A program made the position numbers and the translations under genes. The notes beneath the pieces were generated by a model. That model did no database searches. It was not told where the DNA came from and saw nothing but the letters and a program-made list of their open reading frames with translations. 64,000 nucleotides of DNA from Methylosinus sp. H3A (GTDB lineage: Bacteria; Pseudomonadota; Alphaproteobacteria; Rhizobiales; Beijerinckiaceae), in the NCBI RefSeq assembly GCF_015709455.1, contig NZ_JADNQW010000005.1, positions 744,001 to 808,000 of the forward strand. The letters run 5' to 3'. This document shows positions 1 to 8,551 of this stretch, piece by piece; within the stretch, counting starts at the first letter, position 1, and the number at the start of each line of letters is the position of its first letter.

Positions 1-1243
1 CGCGGTGGAGGCGGCGGGCGATGTCGACACGCTGCTGCTCGACAAGACCGGAACCATCACATTCGGCAATCGCATGGCGGATGAATTCATCGCAGTCGGC
101 GGCGTCGGCGAGCACGAGCTCGCCGAGGCGACCTTGTTGGCGTCGCTCGCCGACGAGACGCCGGAGGGACGTTCCATCGTCGCGCTGGCGCGCAGCCGCT
201 ACGGCCTCGCGGCGCCGGAGCTCGGGACCGACGCGCGCGTCGTGCCCTTCACCGCGCATCTGCGCATGTCCGGCGTCGATCTGCCGGGCCGCTCCCTGCG
301 CAAAGGCGCCGTCGACGCCATACTCGCGCAGACCGATGCGAGCGGCGAACGCGACGCCCCCGCGGCCGCGCGCATGAGCGGCGCCGTCGCGGAAATTCTG
401 GAGCGCGCCGGACATTCGCAAACCCGCGCGCCCGAAGATTTCACCCGCGCCGTGGAGCGCATCTCGCGCGCCGGCGGCACGCCGCTCGCCGTCAGCGAAA
501 ATGGAAGGCTGCTCGGCGTCGTGCATTTGAAGGACATCATCAAGCCCGACATAAAGGCGCGCTTCGCGGAGCTGCGCGCCATGGGCATAAAGACGGTGAT
601 GGTGACGGGCGACAATCCCATCACCGCGGCGGCCATCGCCTCGGAAGCCGGCGTCGATGATTTCATCGCCCAAGCGACTCCAGAGGACAAGCTCACTTAT
701 ATACGCAAGGAGCAGCAGGGCGGCCGCCTCATCGCGATGTGCGGCGACGGCACCAATGACGCGCCGGCGCTGGCGCAGGCCGATGTCGGCGTCGCCATGC
801 AGACCGGCACCCAGGCGGCGCGCGAAGCGGGCAATATGGTCGATCTCGACAGCGATCCGACCAAGCTCATCGAGATCGTCGCCATCGGCAAGCAGCTGTT
901 GATGACGCGCGGCTCGCTGACGACCTTCTCCATCGCCAATGACGTCGCCAAATATTTCGCTATCATCCCGGCGCTGTTCGTCGTGACCTATCCAGAGCTC
1001 GACGCGCTCAATGTGATGAAGCTCGCCTCGCCGCAATCGGCGATCCTGTCGGCGGTGGTGTTCAACGCGCTGATCATCGTCGCGCTCATTCCGCTCGCGC
1101 TGAAAGGCGTCGCCTATCGGCCCGTCGGCGCCGCGGCGCTGCTGCGGCGAAACCTGCTGATCTATGGGCTCGGCGGAGTCATCATCCCCTTCGTCGGCAT
1201 AAAGATCATCGATCTCATCGTCACCGCTCTTCATCTCGCTTGA
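1..1243 (+). CDS. kdpB: Potassium-transporting P-type ATPase subunit B, C-terminal part
   Basis: Catalytic subunit of the KdpFABC high-affinity potassium importer in the inner membrane. The gene is cut by the left edge; the reading frame is already open at base 2. What is visible begins just before the phosphorylation motif DKTGT and runs through the nucleotide-binding domain, the hinge [10 protein letters not shown] and the C-terminal membrane helices. About 412 residues remain of a family length near 680-700, so the actuator domain and first helices lie outside the window. [12 protein letters not shown] and ATPEDK are typical of KdpB. It is followed by kdpC after 11 bases, so the two are one operon. 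No kdpD or kdpE follows kdpC; they could lie upstream or elsewhere. Confidence 0.97.
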   Translation, partial: AVEAAGDVDTLLLDKTGTITFGNRMADEFIAVGGVGEHELAEATLLASLADETPEGRSIVALARSRYGLAAPELGTDARVVPFTAHLRMSGVDLPGRSLRKGAVDAILAQTDASGERDAPAAARMSGAVAEILERAGHSQTRAPEDFTRAVERISRAGGTPLAVSENGRLLGVVHLKDIIKPDIKARFAELRAMGIKTVMVTGDNPITAAAIASEAGVDDFIAQATPEDKLTYIRKEQQGGRLIAMCGDGTNDAPALAQADVGVAMQTGTQAAREAGNMVDLDSDPTKLIEIVAIGKQLLMTRGSLTTFSIANDVAKYFAIIPALFVVTYPELDALNVMKLASPQSAILSAVVFNALIIVALIPLALKGVAYRPVGAAALLRRNLLIYGLGGVIIPFVGIKIIDLIVTALHLA

Positions 1244-1254
1244 GGAAACCTCCC

Positions 1255-1872
1255 ATGTCGTCGCATATTCGTCCGGCGATCGTGATGATCGTCCTATTCA
1301 CCCTGCTCACCGGCGTCGCTTATCCGCTGGCGATAACCGGCATAGCGCAGCTCGCCTTTCCGGAGCGGGCCAATGGCAGCCTCGTCGAGCGCGAGGGCAT
1401 CGTCGTCGGCTCCGCGCTGATCGGCCAGAATTTCGCGTCCGACCGCTATTTCCACGGCCGCCCTTCGGCGACCACGGCGCCGGACCCCAATGATTCGAGC
1501 AAGACCGTCGACGCGCCCTATAACGCCGCCAATTCCGGCGGCTCCAATCTGGGCCCGACGTCGAAAAAGCTCATCGATCGCGTCGACGCCGCGATAGAGG
1601 CGGAATTCGCGGCGGGACGCATAGATGTCGTCGCGGCCGACGCGGTGACGACCTCCGCCTCGGGTCTCGATCCGCATATCTCGCCGCGCTTCGCGCTGGC
1701 GCAAGCCGCGGCCGTGGCGGCGGCGCGCGGCCTGCCGGAGGCGCGGGTGCGCGCGCTCGTCGAAGCGAATGTCGAGGCGCGGCTCATGGGCTTCATCGGC
1801 GAGCCGCGCGTCAATGTGCTCGCGCTCAATCTGGCGCTGGACACGCTCGCGCGAGCGCAGGCGTCGCGGTGA
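1255..1872 (+). CDS. kdpC: Potassium-transporting ATPase subunit C
   Basis: Small single-span subunit that helps KdpB couple ATP use to potassium transport through KdpA. The 205-residue product has one N-terminal membrane segment (about residues 8-30), then the conserved periplasmic part with NSGGSNLGPTS and the stretch SGLDPHISP that marks KdpC. The ATG at 1255 is chosen because a GAGGAAA sequence lies just upstream. A TTG at 1240 in the same frame would add five residues and is less likely. It is the last gene of the kdp operon here: a non-kdp gene, purD, follows about 70 bases later. Confidence 0.96.
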   Translation: MSSHIRPAIVMIVLFTLLTGVAYPLAITGIAQLAFPERANGSLVEREGIVVGSALIGQNFASDRYFHGRPSATTAPDPNDSSKTVDAPYNAANSGGSNLGPTSKKLIDRVDAAIEAEFAAGRIDVVAADAVTTSASGLDPHISPRFALAQAAAVAAARGLPEARVRALVEANVEARLMGFIGEPRVNVLALNLALDTLARAQASR

Positions 1873-1941
1873 GCCGCCCTCTTCCGTCCGGAGGCGCGAA
1901 GCCCTATTGAAGGGGCGACGTCACCTTATCCGGATCATGCG

Positions 1942-3204
1942 ATGAATGTCCTGCTCATCGGCTCCGGCGGCCGCGAACATGCGATCGCCCGAGCTCTCTC
2001 GAAAAGCGCGCTTCTCTCGCGACTCTACGCGGCGCCCGGCAATCCGGGCATGGCGGAGGTCGCGGAGCTCGCTCGTCTCGACGCCTCGGATCACGCCGCC
2101 GTCGCACGTTTCTGCGCGGAAAAGACCATCGAGCTCGTCGTGATCGGGCCCGAGCAGCCGCTCGTCGAAGGTCTCGCCGATTCGCTGCGCGAAAAGGGCG
2201 TCGCCGTGTTCGGCCCATCCAAGGCCGCCGCGCGTCTCGAAGGCTCGAAAGGCTTCGTCAAGGATCTCTGCCGAGCCAACGCTATTCCGACCGCCGACTA
2301 CCAGCGCTTCGACGATGAGAAGAAGGCGCTCGCCTATCTGCGTGAAAAAGGCGCGCCGATCGTGGTGAAGGCCGACGGCCTGGCCGCAGGCAAGGGCGTC
2401 GTCGTCGCCGAGACGCTCGAGGAGGCCGAGCGCGCTGTCGACTCCATGTTCTCCGGCGCCTTCGGCAAATCGGGCGCGGAGGTGGTTATCGAAGAAAAGC
2501 TCGAGGGCGAAGAGGCCTCCTTCTTCGTGCTCTGCGACGGGACGCGCGCATTGCCCTTCGCCTCGGCGCAGGATCACAAGCGCGCGGGCGACGGCGACAC
2601 CGGGCCGAACACCGGCGGCATGGGCGCCTATTCGCCGGCGCCCTGCTTCACCGCCGAGATCGAAGCGCGCGTGATGAGCGAGATCGTCGCGCCGACGCTG
2701 CGCGCCCTGCGCGAAATGGGCGCGCCTTTCCAAGGCGTGCTCTTCGTCGGGCTGATGCTGACGAAACAGGGACCGAAGCTGATCGAATTCAATGTGCGCT
2801 TCGGCGATCCGGAGACGCAGGCGATGCTGCCGCGTCTCGAGGACGATCTCCTCGAGCTCATGCTCGCCGCGGCGAAAGGCGCGCTGCCGGATGCGCCGCT
2901 GCGCTTCTCGCCGCAGACCGCGCTCACCGTCGTGCTGGCGGCGAAATTCTATCCGGGAACGCCGCTGACGGGCACGGAAATAAAAGGGGTCGCGCGCGCC
3001 AGCGAAATTGCGGGCGTCGTCGTCACCCATGCGGGCACGCGGCGGGACGCCGACAAGCTCGTCGCCGCCGGCGGGCGCGTGCTGAACGTCACCGGGCTCG
3101 GCGACACTGTTCGCGAGGCGCAGGCGCTCGCCTATAAGGGCGTCGAAGCGATCGACTGGCCCGAGGGCTTTTGTCGGCGCGACATTGGCTGGCGCGCGAT
3201 CTAG
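1942..3204 (+). CDS. purD: Phosphoribosylamine--glycine ligase
   Basis: GAR synthetase. It joins 5-phosphoribosylamine to glycine with ATP, the second step of purine synthesis, in the cytosol. The 420-residue product is full length. It opens with the N-domain [13 protein letters not shown], continues into the ATP-grasp core ([30 protein letters not shown]) and has the signature [12 protein letters not shown] and [11 protein letters not shown] near the metal-binding site. No other purine gene is near. The stop codon lies inside a long palindrome that starts the repeat element downstream. The function is clear from the sequence. Confidence 0.97.
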   Translation: MNVLLIGSGGREHAIARALSKSALLSRLYAAPGNPGMAEVAELARLDASDHAAVARFCAEKTIELVVIGPEQPLVEGLADSLREKGVAVFGPSKAAARLEGSKGFVKDLCRANAIPTADYQRFDDEKKALAYLREKGAPIVVKADGLAAGKGVVVAETLEEAERAVDSMFSGAFGKSGAEVVIEEKLEGEEASFFVLCDGTRALPFASAQDHKRAGDGDTGPNTGGMGAYSPAPCFTAEIEARVMSEIVAPTLRALREMGAPFQGVLFVGLMLTKQGPKLIEFNVRFGDPETQAMLPRLEDDLLELMLAAAKGALPDAPLRFSPQTALTVVLAAKFYPGTPLTGTEIKGVARASEIAGVVVTHAGTRRDADKLVAAGGRVLNVTGLGDTVREAQALAYKGVEAIDWPEGFCRRDIGWRAI

Positions 3205-3303
3205 AGTCTTTCCGTGTTTCATTGAAACACGGAAAGACTCTATGCTTTTGTTTTGACGCGTTTCCAACGCCGAACCGGTGTCCACTTCGGCTGGAAACGC
3301 TAG
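3202..3303. repeat. Two-hairpin palindromic intergenic repeat
   Basis: Two inverted repeats lie back to back. The first has 20-base perfect arms (3202-3221 and 3223-3242) around a single T, and its left arm includes the purD stop codon. The second has nested arms GCGTTTCCA (3258-3266) and TGGAAACGC (3292-3300), with an inner GCCGAA/TTCGGC pair around ACCGGTGTCCAC. The layout and wording match a dispersed palindromic element I associate with Rhizobiales genomes. It may also stop or stabilise the purD transcript, although there is no T-run after either arm. Confidence 0.7.
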
Positions 3304-3332
3304 CACGCGAGCGGTCGTTATGAGGAGGCCAC

Positions 3333-4142
3333 ATGGACAAGATCGAGCCCAATCTCACCGGCGTGCCGGAGACCATGTTGTGGACGCTGCACAATCGCGC
3401 CGGCGAGGCGTTGCGCGCGGATGGCCTGCTGCATGACCAAAAGCTCGTCGAAATCTATCGCGCGCTCGATTACGATTATGAAGCGAGCTTCGGAAAGGCG
3501 CAGCCCTCGCACGCCAGCCGCGCCGTCGTCTTCGACACTGAGATACGCGCCTTTTTGAAAGCGCATCCGAATGGCGTGATCGTCAATCTCGGCGAAGGAT
3601 TGGAGACGCACAGGTTTCGCATCGCCGACAATGGCGCAGCGCTGTGGATCACCGTCGATCTGCCGGAATCCATCGCCATACGCGAACGCTTCATAAAGCC
3701 CGATGACCGCCATCGCCATGTGGCGCTGAGCGCGCTCGACCGCCGCTGGTTCGACGAGGTTCCGCGCGGGCGCCCTGTCTTCGTCACGGCGCAAGGCCTG
3801 CTCATGTATCTTCCGCCCGAGGAAACCGCGTCGCTGCTGCGCGATATGGCGCTGCGCTTTCCGAAAGCGCAGCTGCTGTTCGACCATGTTCCGCGCTGGC
3901 TGTCGAAAGCGACGCTGAAAGGCCATAGGCTCACGCCGAATTTCACCATTCCGCCCATGCCCTGGGGAGTTGACCGCAGCGAGATCGAGCCGACGATGCG
4001 AAGCTGGGCGGTGATCGAGACGGTGGAGACTTTCGATTACCGACTCTATCGCGGGTGGCGCGGGCTCGTGTTTCGATGGCTCTCGCGCTTTGCTTTCTGG
4101 CGCGAGCGCGTCCCCGCGATCACGCGCGTGACCTTCGCCTGA
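3333..4142 (+). CDS. Class I SAM-dependent methyltransferase, TcmP/LCMT type
   Basis: Predicted cytosolic methyltransferase of the leucine carboxyl methyltransferase-like family, which includes TcmP. The substrate is unknown. In 269 residues it shows SHASRAVVFDTEIRAFL, then a modified glycine-rich SAM motif VIVNLGEGLETHRFRI, the acidic VDLPESIAIRE and the strand FVTAQGLLMYLPPEE, all in the family order. The ATG is preceded by GAGGAGG five bases upstream. It stands alone between a palindromic repeat and an unrelated gene, so context gives no hint of the substrate. Confidence 0.8.
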   Translation: MDKIEPNLTGVPETMLWTLHNRAGEALRADGLLHDQKLVEIYRALDYDYEASFGKAQPSHASRAVVFDTEIRAFLKAHPNGVIVNLGEGLETHRFRIADNGAALWITVDLPESIAIRERFIKPDDRHRHVALSALDRRWFDEVPRGRPVFVTAQGLLMYLPPEETASLLRDMALRFPKAQLLFDHVPRWLSKATLKGHRLTPNFTIPPMPWGVDRSEIEPTMRSWAVIETVETFDYRLYRGWRGLVFRWLSRFAFWRERVPAITRVTFA

Positions 4143-4332
4143 CGAGAGGCCGCGGCGAAGCCAAAAAGAACGCGATCGAGCATCGGCCCTATTATCGCCA
4201 TGGTGAAGCTGGAATGCTCCAATGAGCTACGCCATTCGGCGAGCATGACGAAATTTGCCTGAACGCCATTTCGACGATCGAAAAAGCCGCCCTGCGACGC
4301 ATGTCGATCGGAATATCGTAAGGAGCCAAGTC

Positions 4333-5427
4333 ATGAGCGACGACAGCTGGGATTATGACGAAGCCGCCGATTTCGTGCAGAAAAACGCGCAGCCGGGCAT
4401 GGCGCGGGAGCTGCTTCGCGCCGCCTCGACGCCGCTCGACAAGAATTATCCCAATATTTTCGTGCGCTATTACTCCTTGCCCGATTGGCTCGCCACTTAC
4501 AGCCAGCCCGGCCCCTCGCGATTCCTCGCTTCGTCGCAACCACATTTCAAACGCACGGCCATCCGCCAGCGTCCATTCCAGCAAGTCGTTCACGAATACC
4601 GATTTGCGGCGCATGAATATCAGCAGGATGTCGTCGAAGCATTCGCGCCGATCCGCGGCGGCAAGACCGGGCAGGCGCTGCTCGGGGAGATCGCCGCCAA
4701 TAAGCGTCGCTCCGTCTCCATCATGCCGCACGACCATTGGGCGCATGTGCTGCTACCCGGCCCGCTCAACGCCTCGCCGCGGCCGATTTTTCCCAAGACG
4801 AACCTCGGATATGTGAGCGACGGCTTGCGCGGCAATGATGCGGATTCCTATGCGAAAGGCGCGCCTGTGCGTAGCGACGACAATGAGCCAGAAGGCGGCG
4901 TCGGCACAGGCAGAGGCGCCGATGTCCTGCTCTACTATTCGCCCGCGGATTGGCTGGCGAAAGACTCCTCCTTCGCTGGATCACGACCAGACGAAGTGCT
5001 GTTTCATGAGCTCGTCCATGTGACGCGGGAGCTGCGCGGCCTGCAGACGCGGCTCCCGGTCGAGGGAGGCGGCGGCTATGGAAACGAGGAAGAATATCTC
5101 GCCACGATGCTGACCAATCTCTATCTGTCCGAAAAAGGCGCGCCTCTGCGTGGAGCCTATGACGGCCCCGGCGGCCGACCGACCAAGATAGAGGTGAATG
5201 GCGAGCCGATGTTCTATGTGATCGCGGCCCCGCCCAAGAACTGGGACATAATGAGGGATCCAGATGCGTTCTATGGCAATCCGGGCAAGACGAGCATGTC
5301 TCCGGAGGCTCTGATCACGCGATTCAAAAGCACGCAACGAGGCTTTTATCGCGATTTGTCGCTGCTTCCCGAAAGCCGGCCCAAGTTCAATCCAATCCGG
5401 GAATATGAGCGTCGCCACCAGCCTTGA
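4333..5427 (+). CDS. Orphan zinc metallopeptidase candidate (HExxH, M91-like)
   Basis: Unrecognised 364-residue protein with no signal peptide or membrane segment. Its clearest feature is HELVHVTRELRG at about residues 225-236, which fits HExxHxxxxxxG, followed by an acidic NEEEY block at about 251-255. This arrangement is like the M91 family that includes the type III effector NleD, where the two His and a later acidic residue bind zinc. The N-terminal half (DDSWDYDEAADFV and onward) is not recognised. The ATG at 4333 is used because AGGAG sits directly before it; the frame is open further upstream from 4255. No secretion or immunity gene adjoins it. The peptidase role is inferred from the motif. 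Confidence 0.55.
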   Translation: MSDDSWDYDEAADFVQKNAQPGMARELLRAASTPLDKNYPNIFVRYYSLPDWLATYSQPGPSRFLASSQPHFKRTAIRQRPFQQVVHEYRFAAHEYQQDVVEAFAPIRGGKTGQALLGEIAANKRRSVSIMPHDHWAHVLLPGPLNASPRPIFPKTNLGYVSDGLRGNDADSYAKGAPVRSDDNEPEGGVGTGRGADVLLYYSPADWLAKDSSFAGSRPDEVLFHELVHVTRELRGLQTRLPVEGGGGYGNEEEYLATMLTNLYLSEKGAPLRGAYDGPGGRPTKIEVNGEPMFYVIAAPPKNWDIMRDPDAFYGNPGKTSMSPEALITRFKSTQRGFYRDLSLLPESRPKFNPIREYERRHQP

Positions 5428-5459
5428 TCGCCGTGCGCGGGGCGGCGGACGCGGGGCCG

Positions 5460-5957
5460 CTACGCGCTCGGCGCGTGGACTGCGGCGAAGATCATGCAAG
5501 TCGTCGTCGCATGGGCGAGGAGCCGCTGGCGCGCATCATAGAGCCGCGCTTCCGCTGTCGCGACGCTGCGGCCTTGGTGCAGCACATTCCCTTCCGCGCG
5601 AATCTCGGCGGCGGCGGAGATCGCGCGGGTGAAATTCACCTTGAACTCCAGCGTCGTATAGAACTGCCCGGGCGGCAGCGTCGTATGCACGGCGCAGCTC
5701 ATCGTCGAATCGAGCAGAGCGGCGACATATCCTCCATGAACCGTTCCGAGCGGGTTATAATGCCGCTCGTCCGTCGTCGCCGTGAAGACGACGCGCCCGC
5801 TCTCGATCTCGACGGGACGGAAGCCGAAATAGAGCATCAAGGGCGGGACAGGCAGCGCGCCCTCGCCCATGGCTCTGACGACTTCCAATCCGCTCATCGA
5901 TTGCAGGCGCTCCAGCGGCAATGCGCCGGCGACATAGGACTGCGTTTCGTCGGACAT
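5460..5957 (-). CDS. PaaI-family hotdog thioesterase
   Basis: Predicted acyl-CoA thioesterase of the hotdog fold, 165 residues. The core NPLGTVHGGYVAALLDSTM is the PaaI-type active-site helix region, with HGG and the acidic D in the usual order, followed by the strands TLEFKVNFTRAI and GRSVATAEARLYD. The acyl substrate cannot be told from sequence. It is divergent from the HxlR-type regulator at 6038 with an 80-base gap holding a dyad, so that regulator may control it. Confidence 0.85.
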   Translation of the reverse strand: MSDETQSYVAGALPLERLQSMSGLEVVRAMGEGALPVPPLMLYFGFRPVEIESGRVVFTATTDERHYNPLGTVHGGYVAALLDSTMSCAVHTTLPPGQFYTTLEFKVNFTRAISAAAEIRAEGNVLHQGRSVATAEARLYDARQRLLAHATTTCMIFAAVHAPSA

Positions 5958-5997
5958 GAGGCTGCTCCCCTCTGGCCGGCAAAAACTGCGTCATATA

Positions 5998-6020
5998 TTT
6001 AGTTTCGTCAAGAGACCAAA
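5998..6020. promoter_or_regulatory. Imperfect dyad, operator candidate between thioesterase and HxlR gene
   Basis: TTTAGTTTC and GAGACCAAA form a 9-base inverted repeat with two mismatches around GTCAA, in the only gap between the two divergent genes. Position suits a binding site for the HxlR-type protein. The assignment is inference. Confidence 0.35.
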
Positions 6021-6037
6021 TCCGCTCGGCGAGCACG

Positions 6038-6538
6038 ATGAAGAACGATCTATTTCCATCTCAGACCTGCTCCGTGGCGCGCGCGCTGGAGATCGTCGGC
6101 GAATGGTGGACGCTGCTGATCATCCGCGAGGCCTTTCTCGGCGCGAGCCGCTTCGGAGAATTCGAGCGCAATCTCGGCATCGCCAAAAATGTGCTGAGCC
6201 AGCGGCTGTCGAAGCTCGTCGCCTGCGGGGTCATGGAGCGCGTGGAGGCGCCGGGACGCGGCAACCCGCGCGACTATCGCCTGACCGAAAAGGGGCGCGA
6301 CCTGTTCCCGGTGTTGATCGCGCTGATGCAATGGGGCGATCGTTGGGCCGCGGCGGCCGGCCCGCCGCTCCGCCTGCTGGAGCGCGCGACCGGCGAGGAG
6401 ATCGCCACGCTGCGGGTGACCGCGGCGAGCGGCGAAAAACTGGCGCCGGAGGAGGTGCGGATCGAGCCGGGCGCGGGCGCGGACGAAAGAGTCCGGCGCC
6501 GTTTGGCGGCCGCGGCTTCGGAAATACTCCCGAGATGA
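6038..6538 (+). CDS. HxlR-family winged-helix transcriptional regulator
   Basis: DNA-binding regulator of 166 residues. SVARALEIVGEWWTLLIIREAF, the recognition part NLGIAKNVLSQRLSKLV and the wing GNPRDYRLTEKGRDLF are typical of HxlR proteins. A single Cys near residue 11 lies at the spot where many members sense reactive aldehydes or oxidants; I only infer sensing. The 55 residues after the winged helix extend beyond the usual domain. It reads away from the thioesterase gene, the natural candidate target. Confidence 0.88.
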   Translation: MKNDLFPSQTCSVARALEIVGEWWTLLIIREAFLGASRFGEFERNLGIAKNVLSQRLSKLVACGVMERVEAPGRGNPRDYRLTEKGRDLFPVLIALMQWGDRWAAAAGPPLRLLERATGEEIATLRVTAASGEKLAPEEVRIEPGAGADERVRRRLAAAASEILPR

Positions 6539-6828
6539 CGCGCCTCCAGGGGCCGGCTATCGTCGCTGCGGCGCAGCGAATCACGCGCGCCGGGCCGGCC
6601 GAAGCGGCTCGAACGGGGGTTGAACCTGCGGCCGGTTTCGTGTGAATGCTCTCTCTCATCTTTTCCGGATCGCCGGCTCGATGACGCGCAAATATTCGAA
6701 CGTCGCGTCCGGCGCCGCCGGAACATCTCGCGGAATGGGGGCGGGCGGCGCGTCCATCCGGGCCGGATCGAACGCAAAGCTTTCGCCGTCGTTTTTCCGC
6801 AATGCGGCGTTCGAATGTCGCTTCTGAC

Positions 6829-7827
6829 ATGAGCTTGAGAGCGGACCCGGCCGAACGTCTGACAACGCAGCCCGAGAACGAGGCGCCTGCGAGGCGCCCG
6901 CTCGCGCCCGTCATCCTGTCGGCCCTGATCCACCTCGTCGTTCTGGTCGCCCTTCTGCTCGAGCAATTGCTGCTGCCGCGCGAAAATCCGGCACAAGAAC
7001 AGGAGATTCCGCTGGAGGTGGTCGCCGAGGCGCCGCAGCCTCCGCCGCAGGAGCAGCCGCAGCCCGAGCCGGAGCCCGAGAAAGAGCAGCCCAAGCCCGA
7101 GGAAAAGCAGAAGCAGAAGCCCCCGCCGCCGCAAAAGCTCGTCGACGACGAAAAGCCGGCCTTCGACGCGCCGCGCGCGCCGAATCAGGAGAAGCTCGAC
7201 CGCGAGGCGCCGGATCAGGAGACCAAATCCGCCCGCCGCGAGCCGCCGAACGAGCAGCGCGCCGCCAAGCCCGCGCCGGAGAAATCGGCCGATCCGCAAA
7301 AGCAGCAGGCCGCTGCGGCGAAGCCCGAGCCCGCCACGCCCAAGGCCGAGGAGGACAAAGCCGACGCCGAGATCGTCGAGCAGGCGCAGCCCCAATTGGA
7401 GGCGCGGCTCGACGACAAGCAGGGCGAGGTCGAGATCAAGGCTTCGCCCGAGCCCAAGCCCAAATCCATCGCCGATCAGCTCGCCTCGCTGGAGCCGCTG
7501 CCGGACTTCAAGCTCTCCGGCTCCTCCAAGACTGCGCCGGTGAGCGGCGGCACGGCGAAGACCACTTATCTCTCGGTGCTGTTCGGACTCATAATGCCGC
7601 ATATGAATGTGCCGCCGCCCTTGCGCAACAAGACGACGCCCAATCACGGCGTCGTCGTGTTCTTCATCGACGAGGGGGGGCATCTCACTCATCAGGCGGT
7701 CTATCGCTCGAGCGGCTATCCCGAGCTCGACAACGCCGCGCTCGCCGCCGTGCGCCGCGCCGCGCCTTTTCCCGCGCCGCCCTATGGCCATCCGCGCGGA
7801 ATTCAGTTCCACTTCGATCCGAAATGA
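6829..7827 (+). CDS. TonB-type energy transducer
   Basis: Inner-membrane protein that spans the periplasm and passes proton-motive energy to outer-membrane receptors. It has one membrane helix near residues 18-38, then about 150 residues rich in Pro, Glu and Lys (EEKQKQKPPPPQK and similar), and a C-terminal TonB domain with NHGVVVFFIDEGGHLTHQAV and SSGYPELDNAALAAVRRAAPFP. The ATG at 6829 is taken; an in-frame ATG at 6802 would add nine residues, and neither has a strong ribosome site. No exbB or exbD is adjacent. It abuts the ABC gene and may be co-transcribed with it. Confidence 0.85.
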   Translation: MSLRADPAERLTTQPENEAPARRPLAPVILSALIHLVVLVALLLEQLLLPRENPAQEQEIPLEVVAEAPQPPPQEQPQPEPEPEKEQPKPEEKQKQKPPPPQKLVDDEKPAFDAPRAPNQEKLDREAPDQETKSARREPPNEQRAAKPAPEKSADPQKQQAAAAKPEPATPKAEEDKADAEIVEQAQPQLEARLDDKQGEVEIKASPEPKPKSIADQLASLEPLPDFKLSGSSKTAPVSGGTAKTTYLSVLFGLIMPHMNVPPPLRNKTTPNHGVVVFFIDEGGHLTHQAVYRSSGYPELDNAALAAVRRAAPFPAPPYGHPRGIQFHFDPK

Positions 7828-7834
7828 GGTCGTT

Positions 7835-8551
7835 TTGAGCCTAGTGTCGGCGCCGGCGCGTGACGTGACAGAAAAAGGCGCGCAATCGCCGCTGCTGCGA
7901 GTGACGGGCCTCTGCAAGTCCTATCTCGGACCGCAGGGGCCGCTGCCCGTGCTGCGCGGCGTGGACCTCGCGCTCGACGCCGGCGAGAGCCTCGCGCTGA
8001 TGGGCGAGTCGGGCAGCGGCAAGAGCACGCTGCTGCATCTCGTCGCCGGACTCGACCACGCCGACGACGGCGCCATCCATGTCGACGACATAGAGGTGAC
8101 GAAGCTCGACGACGAAGGCCGCGCGGCGCTGCGCCGCAAGACGCTCGGCGTCGTGTTCCAGCAGTTCAATCTCGTGCCGAGCCTCACCGTCGGCGACAAT
8201 CTCGCTCTGCAGGCGCGGCTCGCGGGACGCTTCGACGAAAGCTGGCGCGACGAGCTCGCCCGCCGCCTCGGCCTCGCGGGGCTGCTCGGCCGCTATCCCG
8301 AGCAATTGTCGGGCGGCCAGCAGCAGCGCGTCGCGGTCGGCCGCGCGCTGGCGCCGCGCCCGCGGCTGCTGCTCGCCGACGAGCCGACCGGCAATCTCGA
8401 CGAAGCCACCGGCGACGCCGTGCTCGATCTGCTGCTCGAGCTCGCCGCCACGGCCGGCGCGGCGGTGCTGATGGTCACCCATAGCGCGCGCCTCGCCGCG
8501 CGGCTCGACCGCCGCGCCACGCTCGCAGCCGGAAGGCTGGTCGAGCCGTGA
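7835..8551 (+). CDS. ABC transporter ATP-binding protein, LolD/MacB type
   Basis: ATPase of a type VII (FtsX/MacB/LolCDE-like) ABC system in the cytosol. In 238 residues it has Walker A GESGSGKST, the Q-loop VFQQFNLVPSL, signature LSGGQQQR, Walker B LLLADEPTG and the H-loop MVTHS. The start is uncertain: TTG at 7835 has an AGGT five bases upstream, and GTG at 7844 is an alternative; a far longer upstream frame would only run into tonB. The stop overlaps the GTG of the permease by four bases, so the two are translationally coupled. Confidence 0.92.
   Translation: MSLVSAPARDVTEKGAQSPLLRVTGLCKSYLGPQGPLPVLRGVDLALDAGESLALMGESGSGKSTLLHLVAGLDHADDGAIHVDDIEVTKLDDEGRAALRRKTLGVVFQQFNLVPSLTVGDNLALQARLAGRFDESWRDELARRLGLAGLLGRYPEQLSGGQQQRVAVGRALAPRPRLLLADEPTGNLDEATGDAVLDLLLELAATAGAAVLMVTHSARLAARLDRRATLAAGRLVEP

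Noticed and set aside
6539-6828. Short open frames on both strands in the gap before the TonB gene
   Set aside because: None has a ribosome site, domain or sensible composition; I see nothing definite in this 290-base gap.
6274-7917. A 547-residue minus-strand frame over the TonB gene
   Set aside because: It is the complement of the Pro/Glu-rich linker and reads as Leu/Arg/Gly runs.
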